NCBI RefSeq assembly: GCF_014196915.1
Contig: NZ_JACIEP010000015.1
Span: forward strand, 30,058-94,057
Direction: 5' to 3'
DNA from: Dysgonomonas hofstadii
GTDB taxonomy: Bacteria > Bacteroidota > Bacteroidia > Bacteroidales > Dysgonomonadaceae
Length of the DNA stretch: 64,000 nucleotides
The position numbers and the translations under genes were made by a program. Position 1 is the first letter of the stretch; every line of letters starts with the position of its first letter. This document shows positions 26,965 to 35,806 of the stretch, in pieces. The notes under the pieces were generated by a model. It saw nothing but the letters and a program-made list of their open reading frames with translations. It was not told the origin of the DNA and ran no database searches.

Positions 26965-27447
26965 TTATAACTCTCCTCCTCCCCACTCCCTATACGGATT
27001 CTTACTCAATGCCGCATTATAATAACGCTTGTCGCCTGTGACTTCTTCTCCGAGCCATCCGGGTTTTTCGAAGATTTCGTCTTCCGAAGATAATTCAATT
27101 TCGGCAATAATCAAGCCTTCATTCTCCCCGCTAAATACGTCCACCTCGAAAGTATTGTCACCGCTAATAATGTAATAACGTATTTTCTCAATTCTTCCCG
27201 GCTCGCATAATTTCATCAGTTCACGTGCATCGGCAATAGGAATTTCTTTTTCCCATTCGAAGCGGGAGATGCCGGATTCATTACCCATACCTTTCACGGT
27301 AATAAATGCTTCTTCTCCCTTTATCCTTATCCTTACACTACGTTCGGCAACCGAGGACAAGTATCCCTGTACAATCTCCTCATAAGTGAAAGCTTCATCT
27401 TTGAAACTACCTGTTACTAAAAATTTACGTTCTATTTCCAGTGCCAT
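26965..27447 (-). CDS. CYTH domain protein
   Basis: 160 residues. The N-terminal EIERKF is the ExExK signature of the CYTH/triphosphate tunnel metalloenzyme fold, and further charged strand motifs follow in order (RSVRIRIKGEEAFITVKG, FEWEKEIP, KIRYYI, FEVDVFSGENEGLIIAEIEL). Bacterial relatives are tripolyphosphatases or adenylate/triphosphate hydrolases. The TTM substrate is organic or inorganic triphosphate with a metal ion; the specific one is not predictable here. It lies downstream of a strong terminator, so it needs its own promoter. Confidence 0.93.
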   Translation of the reverse strand: MALEIERKFLVTGSFKDEAFTYEEIVQGYLSSVAERSVRIRIKGEEAFITVKGMGNESGISRFEWEKEIPIADARELMKLCEPGRIEKIRYYIISGDNTFEVDVFSGENEGLIIAEIELSSEDEIFEKPGWLGEEVTGDKRYYNAALSKNPYREWGGGEL

Positions 27448-27458
27448 ATATTATGTAT

Positions 27459-27505
27459 AAAAAAGAAATATGCCGGTGAGTATCTTCAGACTTCTCACCG
27501 GCATA
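27459..27505 (-). terminator. Rho-independent terminator of the DUF4831 gene
   Basis: Arms 27468-27480 (ATATGCCGGTGAG) and 27493-27505 are perfectly complementary. On the minus strand they are followed by a T-rich run (plus-strand A-run 27459-27466), 24 bases after the DUF4831 stop. Confidence 0.8.
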
Positions 27506-27528
27506 TCAATAATACTCTCTTATTTCGG

Positions 27529-28608
27529 TTATTGAATAATCTGTTTTATCGCTCCCATATCGGGATAAAAGATCACCTTGACAGGTTGTTTATTGTTATC
27601 GAACATTTGTTTGGCCAGCACATCCTGAACACCATATTGTACTACATCACATTCTTTCTGCACATAGTTCCTGTTGTTGTACGATATTGTCAGGCTCGCC
27701 TTGTTCGGGATGTTGTAGATAATGCCCGATGAGAATTTCTTTTCCATTTCTTTCTCTTCCTTCGGTGTCAGTATCTGCTCGGCTCTTGGTTCCTTATTCT
27801 TGAGCGACAGGTATACAGGCGCACCCGACAGGTCGTTAGGATCGACAACTCCCAATTTAGATGAGAATCGGAAAAGAACGCGGTTATTTATATCCTTTTC
27901 ATCGGGTATAACAGTGAACTCTTTTGAACCGGTTTCAGTCGTTTCAATCCCTGTAAACATGGCAGTAAGCGCTTTTTCCTGTTCCTCCAGCTGAGTCATC
28001 ACCAGTTTGTAAGCATTCCCGTCAGGCGGCATATTATCGGCGTCACCTGTGAGTATATTGTTGCGGCTTTCACGCAGGCGGTATATCTGCTTGGCAATAA
28101 GTTCGGCCTGCTTGGCTGTCGATCCTGCACGAAGAATCTCTTCGGATAAGAAACTACGGGGATCCAGCGTGCTTGCCGTCACCGGAGGCTGCACATCAGT
28201 AGCGACTTCCTGAGAAAAAGTATAATCGGAGTTGATCGCGCATATCAGTCCGTCTTTTGTCAGTGTGACAAACGGAGCAGTTGAATTGGCACGAAACTCA
28301 ACCAGATACGATTTATTCTTATCCACAACACCCTTTGTCGTAGCATCTATATTATCTACAGTGTAGATCGTTTCATTTTCGGTAATAGGGTTGGATATAC
28401 TCAGATACCTGTCGGCATACTGATAAAATTCTCCGATCTTGCGAGTCTTCTTTGTGTAATTTACAGTTACCACTACCGATGTTTTAGGCAAAGAATAAGC
28501 CACACCATAGTCATTTCCTTTCACAGCACTCATTTTTACCGTATTCTGCGCAGACGTATAGTTTAGACCAATAAAGAAGAGTAAAAACAAACTTATATAA
28601 TATCTCAT
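27529..28608 (-). CDS. DUF4831 family exported protein
   Basis: 359 residues with a signal peptide (MRYYISLFLLFFIGLNYTSAQ). The following segment VKMSAVKGNDYGVAYSLPKT and KTRKIGEFYQYADRYL match the DUF4831 family, restricted to Bacteroidota. ITENETIYTVDNIDATTKG and SYTFSQEVATDVQPP precede a helical domain with RLRESRNNILTGDADNMPPD. Predicted periplasmic location; no function is known for the family. A strong terminator lies downstream. Confidence 0.85.
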   Translation of the reverse strand: MRYYISLFLLFFIGLNYTSAQNTVKMSAVKGNDYGVAYSLPKTSVVVTVNYTKKTRKIGEFYQYADRYLSISNPITENETIYTVDNIDATTKGVVDKNKSYLVEFRANSTAPFVTLTKDGLICAINSDYTFSQEVATDVQPPVTASTLDPRSFLSEEILRAGSTAKQAELIAKQIYRLRESRNNILTGDADNMPPDGNAYKLVMTQLEEQEKALTAMFTGIETTETGSKEFTVIPDEKDINNRVLFRFSSKLGVVDPNDLSGAPVYLSLKNKEPRAEQILTPKEEKEMEKKFSSGIIYNIPNKASLTISYNNRNYVQKECDVVQYGVQDVLAKQMFDNNKQPVKVIFYPDMGAIKQIIQ

Positions 28609-28687
28609 AAGTGTTCTGTTTTAAAAATATTATCAGGCAAAGCTACATATTTTTTGTGAAAATACCAGTAGGTCAACATACTCTCTT

Positions 28688-29353
28688 TTATTCGCCGTCA
28701 TATTCATCAGATACTTCATCATCATCACCATCAATGGTGGGCGGAATAAAAGATGGCATATTATCCCATTTTATAACAGGCGGACGGGCGATATGGTTTT
28801 CAGGCAGGTAGGTTTCGAAACGAGAGAAATAGCGGTTAAGAGAATCTTCATTATTTATCAGATAGCCCAGCTTTTTATCTTTATAATCTCCAAAAAGCCT
28901 GTCATACACATATTTCAAATCCTCCGGAAGATTGCGGGGCATATAAAGGTCGATCAGGTTGTGTGAATTATCTTTCCGTTCTACCCACAGGAAGAAATAA
29001 TATCCTCCATATAATATGGGATCTCCATTTCCGCTAAAAACAAAAGATGTATCCTGTGGATATTTATCCAGTATATCTTTTATATTTTGCCGAGTAGTAT
29101 CGGCCAAAGTAAATCTATGTGAACGGTAAGCTCCCCTGAATTTCTCACGTTGGATGGTTTTTACATTATACATGGAGTCGATCTCGCTGATCCCATGCAC
29201 GTAGAATATCCAATCGGTAGCAGGCGGTTCGGGAAAGTCGAAACCATATTCCACCAGATACATTTTGCTTACCGGTGCCGGATGGTTTTCTTTTTTGCAG
29301 GCATTATAAGCTAGTAACAAGATAATGGGTAGTGAGAATATAACGTTTTTCAT
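28688..29353 (-). CDS. Lipoprotein of unknown function
   Basis: 221 residues. The lipoprotein signal MKNVIFSLPIILLLAYNAC has its acceptor Cys at residue 19, followed by KKENHP. The mature part includes WIFYVHGISEIDSM and FVFSGNGDPILYGGYYFFLWVERKD-like strands and ends in a very acidic tail (DGDDDEVSDEYDGE). I recognise no family. It stands between the DUF4831 gene and a 325-base intergenic region containing a palindromic repeat. Confidence 0.7.
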   Translation of the reverse strand: MKNVIFSLPIILLLAYNACKKENHPAPVSKMYLVEYGFDFPEPPATDWIFYVHGISEIDSMYNVKTIQREKFRGAYRSHRFTLADTTRQNIKDILDKYPQDTSFVFSGNGDPILYGGYYFFLWVERKDNSHNLIDLYMPRNLPEDLKYVYDRLFGDYKDKKLGYLINNEDSLNRYFSRFETYLPENHIARPPVIKWDNMPSFIPPTIDGDDDEVSDEYDGE

Positions 29354-29391
29354 ATGTAATATATGTTGTTAAAGTATTCATTTTGCCCTTC

Positions 29392-29454
29392 TTTGTCATG
29401 CTTGAGTGAAACGAAGCATCCACAAGGAGATCCTTCGTACCTCAGGATGACAAA
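29392..29454. repeat. Palindromic repeat B, copy 2
   Basis: TTTGTCATGCTTGAGTGAAA to CTCAGGATGACAAAA, the shortest copy, with arms that pair across a CACAAGGAG centre. It lies in the 325-base gap 29354-29678. The rest of that gap is AT-rich and holds the presumed promoter of the downstream sigma operon, although no TAnnTTTG element was found. Confidence 0.8.
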
Positions 29455-29678
29455 ATAAAAAGTTAAGGTAACTTTATGGATAAAACTAACACATCTTTTC
29501 CATAAACAGACAATATTTTTTCACGTATTTCTTTTTTTACAAAAAAATATGCGTTTTTTGTAACATCCTTTTTTTTCCTCCGTACTATATAATAACAGAG
29601 GACAATTAATGACATGCTTCGAATCGTTAACAACCTGACTGTTATAATAAAAAAGGTCTGTGACCTTAAATAAAACAG

Positions 29679-30209
29679 ATGATAAGTTTCGACCATAGTA
29701 TAATCGAGCAATGCCGCAGAGGTGACCGCAAGGCACAAATGCAACTATACTCTACGTTCTACAAGAGGGTGTATAATGCATGCTACAGGGTGTTGCAGGA
29801 TTCTTATGAAGCGGAGGATGCTATGCAGGAAAGTTTTCTGAAAGCTTTTTCACGGTTGAACACTTATGATATATCCACCCCTTTCGAAGCATGGCTGGTA
29901 CGGATATCCATAAACACATCTATAGATAAATTGCGCAAAAAGGAACTGGATGTAATAAATTTGAATGAGAATATAAATTACGATGTTGCCGACTCGAATG
30001 ACAATGAGGATTGGGAACAAATAACAGGAAAAGTGGAACAGGTGAAAGCGGCGATAAATAAACTCCCCGATGCAAGCCGGTTGGTTATCAACCTGTACCT
30101 GATAGAAGGATATGACCATGAGGAGATCGCCGACATACTAAAAATACCGGCAGGGACGGTACGGATACAATATATGAGAGCTAAACAAAAACTGATCGAA
30201 CTTATCTGA
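29679..30209 (+). CDS. ECF-type RNA polymerase sigma factor
   Basis: 176 residues with region 2 (QMQLYSTFYKRVYNACYRVL, EAEDAMQESFLKAFSRL, PFEAWLVRISINTSIDKLRK) and region 4 (LPDASRLVINLYLIEGYDHEEI with ILKIPAGTVRIQYMRAKQ as helix-turn-helix). This is an alternative sigma factor heading a four-gene operon: sigma, anti-sigma-like membrane protein, DUF4097-like and DUF2807-like surface proteins. The order suggests an envelope-stress response in which the sigma factor drives its own anti-sigma and the two beta-repeat proteins. Confidence 0.94.
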   Translation: MISFDHSIIEQCRRGDRKAQMQLYSTFYKRVYNACYRVLQDSYEAEDAMQESFLKAFSRLNTYDISTPFEAWLVRISINTSIDKLRKKELDVINLNENINYDVADSNDNEDWEQITGKVEQVKAAINKLPDASRLVINLYLIEGYDHEEIADILKIPAGTVRIQYMRAKQKLIELI

Positions 30210-30216
30210 AAGGAGG
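30209..30216 (+). promoter_or_regulatory. Unusually strong Shine-Dalgarno sequence
   Basis: AAAGGAGG ends five bases before the ATG at 30222. Bacteroidota genes rarely rely on such a strong anti-16S match, so this suggests high or independent translation of the anti-sigma-like protein relative to the sigma factor. Confidence 0.6.
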
Positions 30217-30221
30217 CTACG

Positions 30222-30767
30222 ATGAAAAAGGATGATATGAAAAAATATATAGACGATAACCGCAGGTTATTTGATGATAAAGAACCATCGGACGGGCACA
30301 TGGAGCGCTTCGAAGCCATGCTCAGCCAATTGGATGAAAAGAAAGAAGAGAAAAAACCTGCCAAAAAGGTAAGGCTGGTTAGCCTTATTTCGGTAGCAGC
30401 GTCCATCGCTGTACTGATAGCTATTGCTGTAAAATTTTATGCGCCGGACAGTATCAATGTGACCGCACCTACACAAGAAAGCATCTCAACGAGTGAATTC
30501 CAGGCGACAAATGAATTCTACAACCAGCAAATGGAAGAACAGATTGCCGATATTATGTGCAAACTGGCACAGACCGATCCGCAAAACCAGGCTCAACTGA
30601 CATCCGACCTGCAACAGATAATAGAGCAAAACCAGGCTTTTGTAGAGCAGATGGGGAAAAAGGACGACCAGGAGATAGCAATACGCTATCTTGTGAAACA
30701 CTATAAAGCAAATATACAGGCACTTCGCAACATTAATGAAAAATTGGGGAAACATACACACTGCTAA
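30222..30767 (+). CDS. Anti-sigma-factor-like single-pass membrane protein
   Basis: 181 residues. A charged cytosolic part (1-50, DDMKKYIDDNRRLFDDKEPSDGHMERFEAML) precedes one helix (about 51-69, VSLISVAASIAVLIAIAV). A polar extracytoplasmic region rich in Gln and predicted helical follows (EQIADIMCKLAQ, LQQIIEQNQAF, YKANIQALRNINEKLG). This is the usual plan of an anti-sigma factor although no zinc-binding motif is seen. It sits 12 bases after the ECF sigma gene with a strong ribosome-binding site. Confidence 0.8.
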   Translation: MKKDDMKKYIDDNRRLFDDKEPSDGHMERFEAMLSQLDEKKEEKKPAKKVRLVSLISVAASIAVLIAIAVKFYAPDSINVTAPTQESISTSEFQATNEFYNQQMEEQIADIMCKLAQTDPQNQAQLTSDLQQIIEQNQAFVEQMGKKDDQEIAIRYLVKHYKANIQALRNINEKLGKHTHC

Positions 30768-30779
30768 AAACACTACATT

Positions 30780-32075
30780 ATGAAAAAGTATATATTATTG
30801 ATAAGCTTATTCTGCATGGCTCTTTTACAGGTAAACGCCATACTGCCGCAGGATTCCGTTAAGAAAAACAAAGATCGTTTTATCTTACCGGACATGAATA
30901 ACGCCCTGAAAAGCCTTGAAGACCTCAAGAGTCTTGAAGGTCTCGAAAGTCTTAAAGACTTAGACTTTAACTTCGATTTCGATTCGAGCCAGATGGCCGA
31001 ACTCAGGGAATCTTTAAAACTCAACAATGAACAGCTGCAGGCCATGAAGGAAAATCTCAGGGAGAACCTGAAGAATATGCCCAACATGAAAGATCTTAAG
31101 CTGAATGAATTTAATTTCAATGAATATAAGGGAGGAAAACAAGCCAAAACTCCGACAAGGGTGGAAAAGAAATTATTCACTGATATCTCGGAAGTCAAAT
31201 TCTCCCATAAGTATGGAAATATTATTATCCAGGAATCGAACTCGAAACAGATAGATCTGGAGATACAATATTTCGACAAAAACAATAATAAAGGCTCGAG
31301 TATTGTAAATACTGCAGGAAAGACTTTGTCTGTTATCACAAGTAGATCGGGAGGAGGAGCTACAATCAACTATATCATCAGCCTGCCCAAGAGTACGGCA
31401 GTAGACATCAACTTAATGTATGGTACAGTAAAAGTAGGCCGGCACGAAGGCGCCTTTAAAGCTGACATGTCTTACAGCGACCTTTCGGCTCAGTCGTTTT
31501 CCAAGTCAAAAGCAAGCTTCAATTTAAAATACGGCGATCTTAAAATAGACGAGGCGGAAGATATATCCATTTCGGGATCATATTCTGATGTGAAGATCAA
31601 AAAGGCCAGGAATATGGACGTAAAGGGGATGTATACCGACTACAAGGTGGACGATGTTGTTTCATTTATCACATCCGGATCACCTGCTTACGGAGATATA
31701 CGTCTGGGCACAGTCTCATCGGTAAATCTGGATACAAAATACAGCGATATCAATATTTATAATCTTATTTCGGATATGATGGTCAAAACCGCATATGGAG
31801 ATGTTACAGTAAAAGGGATATCACCGAAACTGAAGAATATAACCATCAATGCCAGTTATGCCGATGTGGAAGTGAGTGTACCCGCCGGAATGTCTGTAAA
31901 CTTCGACACAGACCTCACGTACGGGGATCTGGGTATTGCGAAAAAACACAATATAAAATATACGGAAAACAGGGAGACAAATACAAAATCGGTAAAAATC
32001 GGGCAAATAGGTAACGGAAAACCAACAGCAACGATAAAAGTAAAGAATATGTATGCCGATGTGGAAATCAAATAA
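30780..32075 (+). CDS. DUF4097-like exported beta-repeat protein
   Basis: 431 residues with a signal peptide (about 1-20). Residues about 37-70 hold a Leu/Lys heptad-like stretch (SLEDLKSLEGLESLKDLDF), followed by a second helical stretch. From about 140 the protein becomes a beta solenoid, with recurring Tyr-x-Asp turns every 20-25 residues: YGDLKI, YSDVKI, YTDYKV, YGDIRL, YSDINI, YGDVTV, YADVEV, YGDLGI, YADVEI. These match the DUF4097 pattern of putative surface adhesion or matrix proteins. It follows the anti-sigma gene by 12 bases. Confidence 0.8.
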   Translation: MKKYILLISLFCMALLQVNAILPQDSVKKNKDRFILPDMNNALKSLEDLKSLEGLESLKDLDFNFDFDSSQMAELRESLKLNNEQLQAMKENLRENLKNMPNMKDLKLNEFNFNEYKGGKQAKTPTRVEKKLFTDISEVKFSHKYGNIIIQESNSKQIDLEIQYFDKNNNKGSSIVNTAGKTLSVITSRSGGGATINYIISLPKSTAVDINLMYGTVKVGRHEGAFKADMSYSDLSAQSFSKSKASFNLKYGDLKIDEAEDISISGSYSDVKIKKARNMDVKGMYTDYKVDDVVSFITSGSPAYGDIRLGTVSSVNLDTKYSDINIYNLISDMMVKTAYGDVTVKGISPKLKNITINASYADVEVSVPAGMSVNFDTDLTYGDLGIAKKHNIKYTENRETNTKSVKIGQIGNGKPTATIKVKNMYADVEIK

Positions 32076-32127
32076 AACACAGGGACTCCTTTAACTCCTA
32101 ATTCATAAACCAATAAATATAAACAAT

Positions 32128-32832
32128 ATGAAAACAAATTGCTTTATTCTGATTACTCTTATTTTTGCCTTCAACGCTTGTTCTTCATCGGCGCAAACGT
32201 CTGGCAGTAAAAGGAATGTATCGAATTTCAGTAGCATATCAGTTAGCGGGGGAATAGATGTGAATTTCACACAGTCTAATAAATATACCGCCGAAATCGA
32301 GACCGATGCAGAGAATTTGCCTAATGTGGAAATTGAAGTCAAAGACGGAACACTGGAAATAAAAAGGAAAAAAGGAACACAGTTCAAACGAAACACAAAA
32401 GTATTAGTATATGTCTCTGCTCCTACGTTGGAGAAGTTAGCCATGTCGGGCGGATCGGATGTCAATATAAAAGATTTATCTACTAACAAACTCTTTTCAG
32501 TAGCAGCATCGGGTGGTGCCGATCTCGATATAGAGAAACTTTCGGTATCGGAGTGCAAGCTGGCCTTCTCGGGTGGTGCCGACTGCGACATAAAAATGCT
32601 TAAAGCTAAAGATGTTCAGTTATCGTTTTCGGGAGGTAGCGACGGTGAGATACACCTTGATGTGGAAAAACTTACTGCTGCGGCAAGTGGCGGAGCTGAC
32701 CTGGAATTGAGCGGGAAAGTGCAGAAAGCCTCTGTTGCAGCCAGCGGAGGATCGGACGTAAACATTAGAAATTTGTCGGGAGGCGACATTAGCACTTCCA
32801 AATCGGGAGGAGGAAGTATCAAGAAGAACTAA
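32128..32832 (+). CDS. DUF2807-type (GIN domain) lipoprotein
   Basis: 234 residues with a lipoprotein signal ending FNACSSS (Cys18). The mature part begins with an N-terminal strand pattern typical of DUF2807 (FSSISVSGGIDVNF, EIETDAENLPNVEIEVKDG). It becomes a repeat solenoid with SGGSDV, SGGADL, SGGADC, SGGSDG, SGGADLEL and SGGSDVNI turns, ending SKSGGGSIKKN. Members are cell-surface or periplasmic beta-helical proteins of unknown role. Last gene of the sigma operon; no clear terminator beyond a palindromic repeat further on. Confidence 0.9.
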   Translation: MKTNCFILITLIFAFNACSSSAQTSGSKRNVSNFSSISVSGGIDVNFTQSNKYTAEIETDAENLPNVEIEVKDGTLEIKRKKGTQFKRNTKVLVYVSAPTLEKLAMSGGSDVNIKDLSTNKLFSVAASGGADLDIEKLSVSECKLAFSGGADCDIKMLKAKDVQLSFSGGSDGEIHLDVEKLTAAASGGADLELSGKVQKASVAASGGSDVNIRNLSGGDISTSKSGGGSIKKN

Positions 32833-32938
32833 AATATATAATTGTATCTTTCCATATTCCGTTAAGGAAATCCATTTTGAATAATAAGAAAAGAGGTTGT
32901 CCCAAAAGTAAGATTACACTATCAAAGTGTTACTTCCC

Positions 32939-33012
32939 TTTGTCATTCTGAGTGCAACGAAGAATCCCGACCCTCCGGAAACGAGATGTTTCACTCCGTT
33001 CAACATGACAAA
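32939..33012. repeat. Palindromic repeat B, copy 3
   Basis: TTTGTCATTCTGAGTGCAAC through to CGTTCAACATGACAAA, with a GAATCCCGACCCTCCGG centre. It lies in the convergent gap between the sigma operon and the amidophosphoribosyltransferase gene, where it could serve both as a terminator. Confidence 0.8.
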
Positions 33013-33045
33013 GAGATAATAAAAATTACTTTTTAGACAGCCTCT

Positions 33046-34944
33046 TTATTTATAAGATCTCTGGTCATTTCCTTCAATATAATTCAGGAATGCCGTATTC
33101 ACCATCCTGTTACCTCCCGGAGTAGGATAATTTCCCGAGAAGTACCAGTCTCCCTTATGGTTCGGACTGGCTTTATGCAGGTTCTCTATACTCTGGAAAA
33201 CAAGTTCGATCTCGGCCTTCGTATCCTTCGGAGTGAGCATTTCCGCCATTTTAGCAGAAATCTCGTCATCGGAAAACGGAGCGTAGATCTCTTTTACATA
33301 GTTTACGATCTCTTCTTTCGGTTTGCCCTTTTGCGCCAGGGATTTGCAGTATACTTCGTCTATCACATCCTGCATTCCCCTTTCTTTCAATAGCTCTATC
33401 GCTGCCCTGAATGCCGCGAATTCGCTCATACGCGACATATCTATCCCATAACAATCGGGATAGCGTATCTGAGGAGAAGAAGAAACGATTACGATCTTTT
33501 TAGGGTGTATGCGGTCAAGTATCTTGATAATACTTTGTTTGAGGGTCGTACCTCGTACAATGCTGTCATCGATAACCACAAGATTGTCTTCACCCGGAAG
33601 AACCGAGCCGTAAGTAACATCGTATACGTGCGCGGCCAGATCGTCACGACTGCTATCCTGCGCAATAAATGTGCGAAGTTTAATATCTTTTATTACGACT
33701 TTCTCTGTTCGTACCCGCATCGATAAGATGTTATCAAGCTCATCCTCAGTTATAGAAGACCCCTTTTCCGATATTTTACGGAGCTTCACCTCATTCATAT
33801 ATTTATTGAAAGCTTCGGTCATGCCAAAAAAAGCAACTTCGGCCGTATTCGGGATAAAAGAGAAGACCGTGTGCTGAACATCTGAGTCGATCGCCTTCAA
33901 TATCTGGGGAAGCAGAAGCTCCCCTAGCTTTTTACGTTCATTATATATATCGGCATCCGATCCACGGGAAAAGTAGATGCGTTCGAATGAACAGGGCGAT
34001 ACATTCTTTGGTTCCTGTATCTGCGAGAACATTACCCGTCCGTTTTCTTTTACAATAATCGCCTGTCCGGGATTCAGTTCTTTAATATCATCCACATTCA
34101 GCCCCAAAGCCGTCTGTATTACGGGACGTTCCGAAGCCACCACCACTATTTCTTCATCGTGATAGTAGAAAGCAGGACGTATCCCCCACGGATCACGGAA
34201 AACAAATCCATCGCCGCACCCTATCAGTCCACCGATGGTAAATCCCCCATCCCATTTTTCGCTGGCCTTACTCAACAGAAAATGAATATCAAGATTTTCC
34301 TCTATGAGTTTATTCAGCTCCTCGCCTTTTACCTTACGATCTTTGCCGAATTTGTCGTATTGGAACTGAATTTCCCTATCGAGGTGATGTCCAAGCGATT
34401 CCAGCAGTACGAAGGTGTCGGCAAAATCACGGGGATGTTGCCCTTCGGCAACCAGATCCTGAAAAAGCTCATCTACATTCGTCATATTGAAGTTACCGGC
34501 AAGGGCAAGATTACGGCTTTTCCAGTTGCTGCGGCGCAGGAAAGGATGGACATACGATATACCGCTTTTTCCTGTGGTGCTGTAACGCAGGTGGCCTAAA
34601 AACAATTCACCCGCAAACGGAAGATATTGACTTGCGTATGCGGGATCGTTGAGCTTTTCGTCCGGAACTTTTTCGTAGTTCTGATAGACATTCGAAAATA
34701 TTTCCGATATGGCTCCCGATCCTGTGGCTCTTTCCCTGAAAATAAATTCGCTGCCGGGAGGTGATTGTAGTTTCACAACGGCCAGCCCGGCTCCTTCCTG
34801 CCCCCGGTTGTGCTGCTTTTCCATCAGCAGGTACAGTTTATTCAGTCCATACTGCCATGTCCCATACTTTTTCTGGTAGTATTCAAGTGGTTTGAGCAAG
34901 CGTATCATAACGATACCACACTCATGTTTTAAAGGCTCTGTCAT
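33046..34944 (-). CDS. Amidophosphoribosyltransferase, long form (PurF-like)
   Basis: 632 residues, about 150 longer than classical PurF. The glutaminase Cys is Cys9 in HECGIVMIRL, so a short propeptide must be removed; RGQEGAGLAV and GHLRYSTTGKSG are further amidotransferase motifs. The phosphoribosyl part has the PRPP loop VVIDDSIVRGTT followed by CYGIDM. The extra length lies in inserts (PDEKLNDPAYASQYLPFAG and KGEELNKLIEENLD) and in a C-terminal extension. The family enzyme makes phosphoribosylamine from PRPP and glutamine. Bacteroidota often carry this long form beside a standard PurF. It has a TATCTTTG promoter element at 34987-34994. Confidence 0.9.
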   Translation of the reverse strand: MTEPLKHECGIVMIRLLKPLEYYQKKYGTWQYGLNKLYLLMEKQHNRGQEGAGLAVVKLQSPPGSEFIFRERATGSGAISEIFSNVYQNYEKVPDEKLNDPAYASQYLPFAGELFLGHLRYSTTGKSGISYVHPFLRRSNWKSRNLALAGNFNMTNVDELFQDLVAEGQHPRDFADTFVLLESLGHHLDREIQFQYDKFGKDRKVKGEELNKLIEENLDIHFLLSKASEKWDGGFTIGGLIGCGDGFVFRDPWGIRPAFYYHDEEIVVVASERPVIQTALGLNVDDIKELNPGQAIIVKENGRVMFSQIQEPKNVSPCSFERIYFSRGSDADIYNERKKLGELLLPQILKAIDSDVQHTVFSFIPNTAEVAFFGMTEAFNKYMNEVKLRKISEKGSSITEDELDNILSMRVRTEKVVIKDIKLRTFIAQDSSRDDLAAHVYDVTYGSVLPGEDNLVVIDDSIVRGTTLKQSIIKILDRIHPKKIVIVSSSPQIRYPDCYGIDMSRMSEFAAFRAAIELLKERGMQDVIDEVYCKSLAQKGKPKEEIVNYVKEIYAPFSDDEISAKMAEMLTPKDTKAEIELVFQSIENLHKASPNHKGDWYFSGNYPTPGGNRMVNTAFLNYIEGNDQRSYK

Positions 34945-34986
34945 AGATAATCTCCTTCGTTGCGAATATTTGCATTTTTGAGATTA

Positions 34987-34994
34987 CAAAGATA
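34987..34994 (-). promoter_or_regulatory. -7 promoter element of the PurF-like gene
   Basis: Minus-strand TATCTTTG, 42 bases upstream of the start. The -33 box is not clear. Confidence 0.5.
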
Positions 34995-35119
34995 ATATGA
35001 TTTACGGAGCTATCCTAGAAATGGAACGTTAACCAATTTGAAAAAATAGGATAAAAAAACAATGATGTATATGATGAGTTTTGTCATCATATTTGGGATT
35101 AATTATCTATAGGGAAAAA

Positions 35120-35170
35120 CGGCCCCCTAACCCCCGAAGGGGAAATTAGCCTCCCCTTGGGGCAGGGCTC
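35120..35170. repeat. GC-rich repeat C, copy 1
   Basis: A CCCCCTAACCCCCGAAGGGG core followed by CCTCCCCTTGGGGCAGGG. Related CCCTGCC/GGGG elements recur at 35907-35946 and 36070-36131. It lies 17 bases before the terminase-like gene and resembles the CCCCTAACCCCC-type repeats scattered in Bacteroidota genomes. Confidence 0.7.
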
Positions 35171-35186
35171 TTAATTCTTAATCATT

Positions 35187-35759
35187 ATGGCAAAATACAC
35201 TGAAAAATTAGTTTCCCGCATCGAAAGGCTCATCGAAGCCGACCTGTACACAATCTCCGAGATATGCACGGCTATGAAGATCAGCCGAAATACATTCTAC
35301 TATTGGAAAGAAAAGAATCCCGATTTCAGGAAAAGGGTAGACGAAGCCGAAGAACGTCGCGACGATGAACTGGTGAAAATAGCCCGCTCGTCACTGAAGA
35401 AAAAACTGACGGGATATACCGCTATCGAAGAGCATTGCACTTATCAGCCTGCGGTTAGCAACCCGTCGGTTATGATCCTGAAAAAGAAAGTGGTGAAGAC
35501 CAAACAGAAAGACCCCGACCTGCGGGCGATAAACTATGTACTGGAACGGGAAGAGAAACGCAAAGAGAAAGAAAAACAGGAAAAGCCGAAACTACGGCAG
35601 CAAATTATTTATGTAAATAACCAGCATGAGGCCGACTTGTTTATTAAACTGGATAAGCACCTGAACGGGGAGGACAGCCAGGTCATCAGGATGGCGACGG
35701 AGGAAGAAAGGGAGAGGATTGAAAATGAAGAGAAAATGAAAAATGAAATGAAGAATTAA
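35187..35759 (+). CDS. Phage terminase small-subunit-like protein (orphan)
   Basis: 190 residues. The N-terminal helix-turn-helix IERLIEADLYTISEICTAMK with ISRNTFYYWKEKNPDFRKRV matches the phBC6A51-type homeodomain of phage terminase small subunits, which recognise packaging sites. DDELVKIARSSLKKKLTGY and DLRAINYVLERE follow the family pattern. The C-terminal 25 residues are low-complexity Glu/Lys/Met, encoded by an AATGAAAAATGAA-type repeat that continues past the stop. No large terminase or other phage gene is near, so this is either a domesticated remnant or carried by repeats. Confidence 0.8.
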   Translation: MAKYTEKLVSRIERLIEADLYTISEICTAMKISRNTFYYWKEKNPDFRKRVDEAEERRDDELVKIARSSLKKKLTGYTAIEEHCTYQPAVSNPSVMILKKKVVKTKQKDPDLRAINYVLEREEKRKEKEKQEKPKLRQQIIYVNNQHEADLFIKLDKHLNGEDSQVIRMATEEERERIENEEKMKNEMKN

Positions 35760-35806
35760 GAATGAGAAATGAAGAATGAAATGCATTGTTAACTGACCGT
35801 ATTGTG

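Noticed and set aside
29463..29744. 93- and 71-residue minus-strand frames before the second sigma gene
   Set aside because: Overlap the sigma gene start; low-complexity aromatic and Lys-rich sequence without recognisable features.
30773..31369. 198-residue minus-strand frame over the DUF4097-like gene
   Set aside because: Mirror of a repetitive plus-strand gene with signal peptide and operon position; Ser/Leu-rich shadow.
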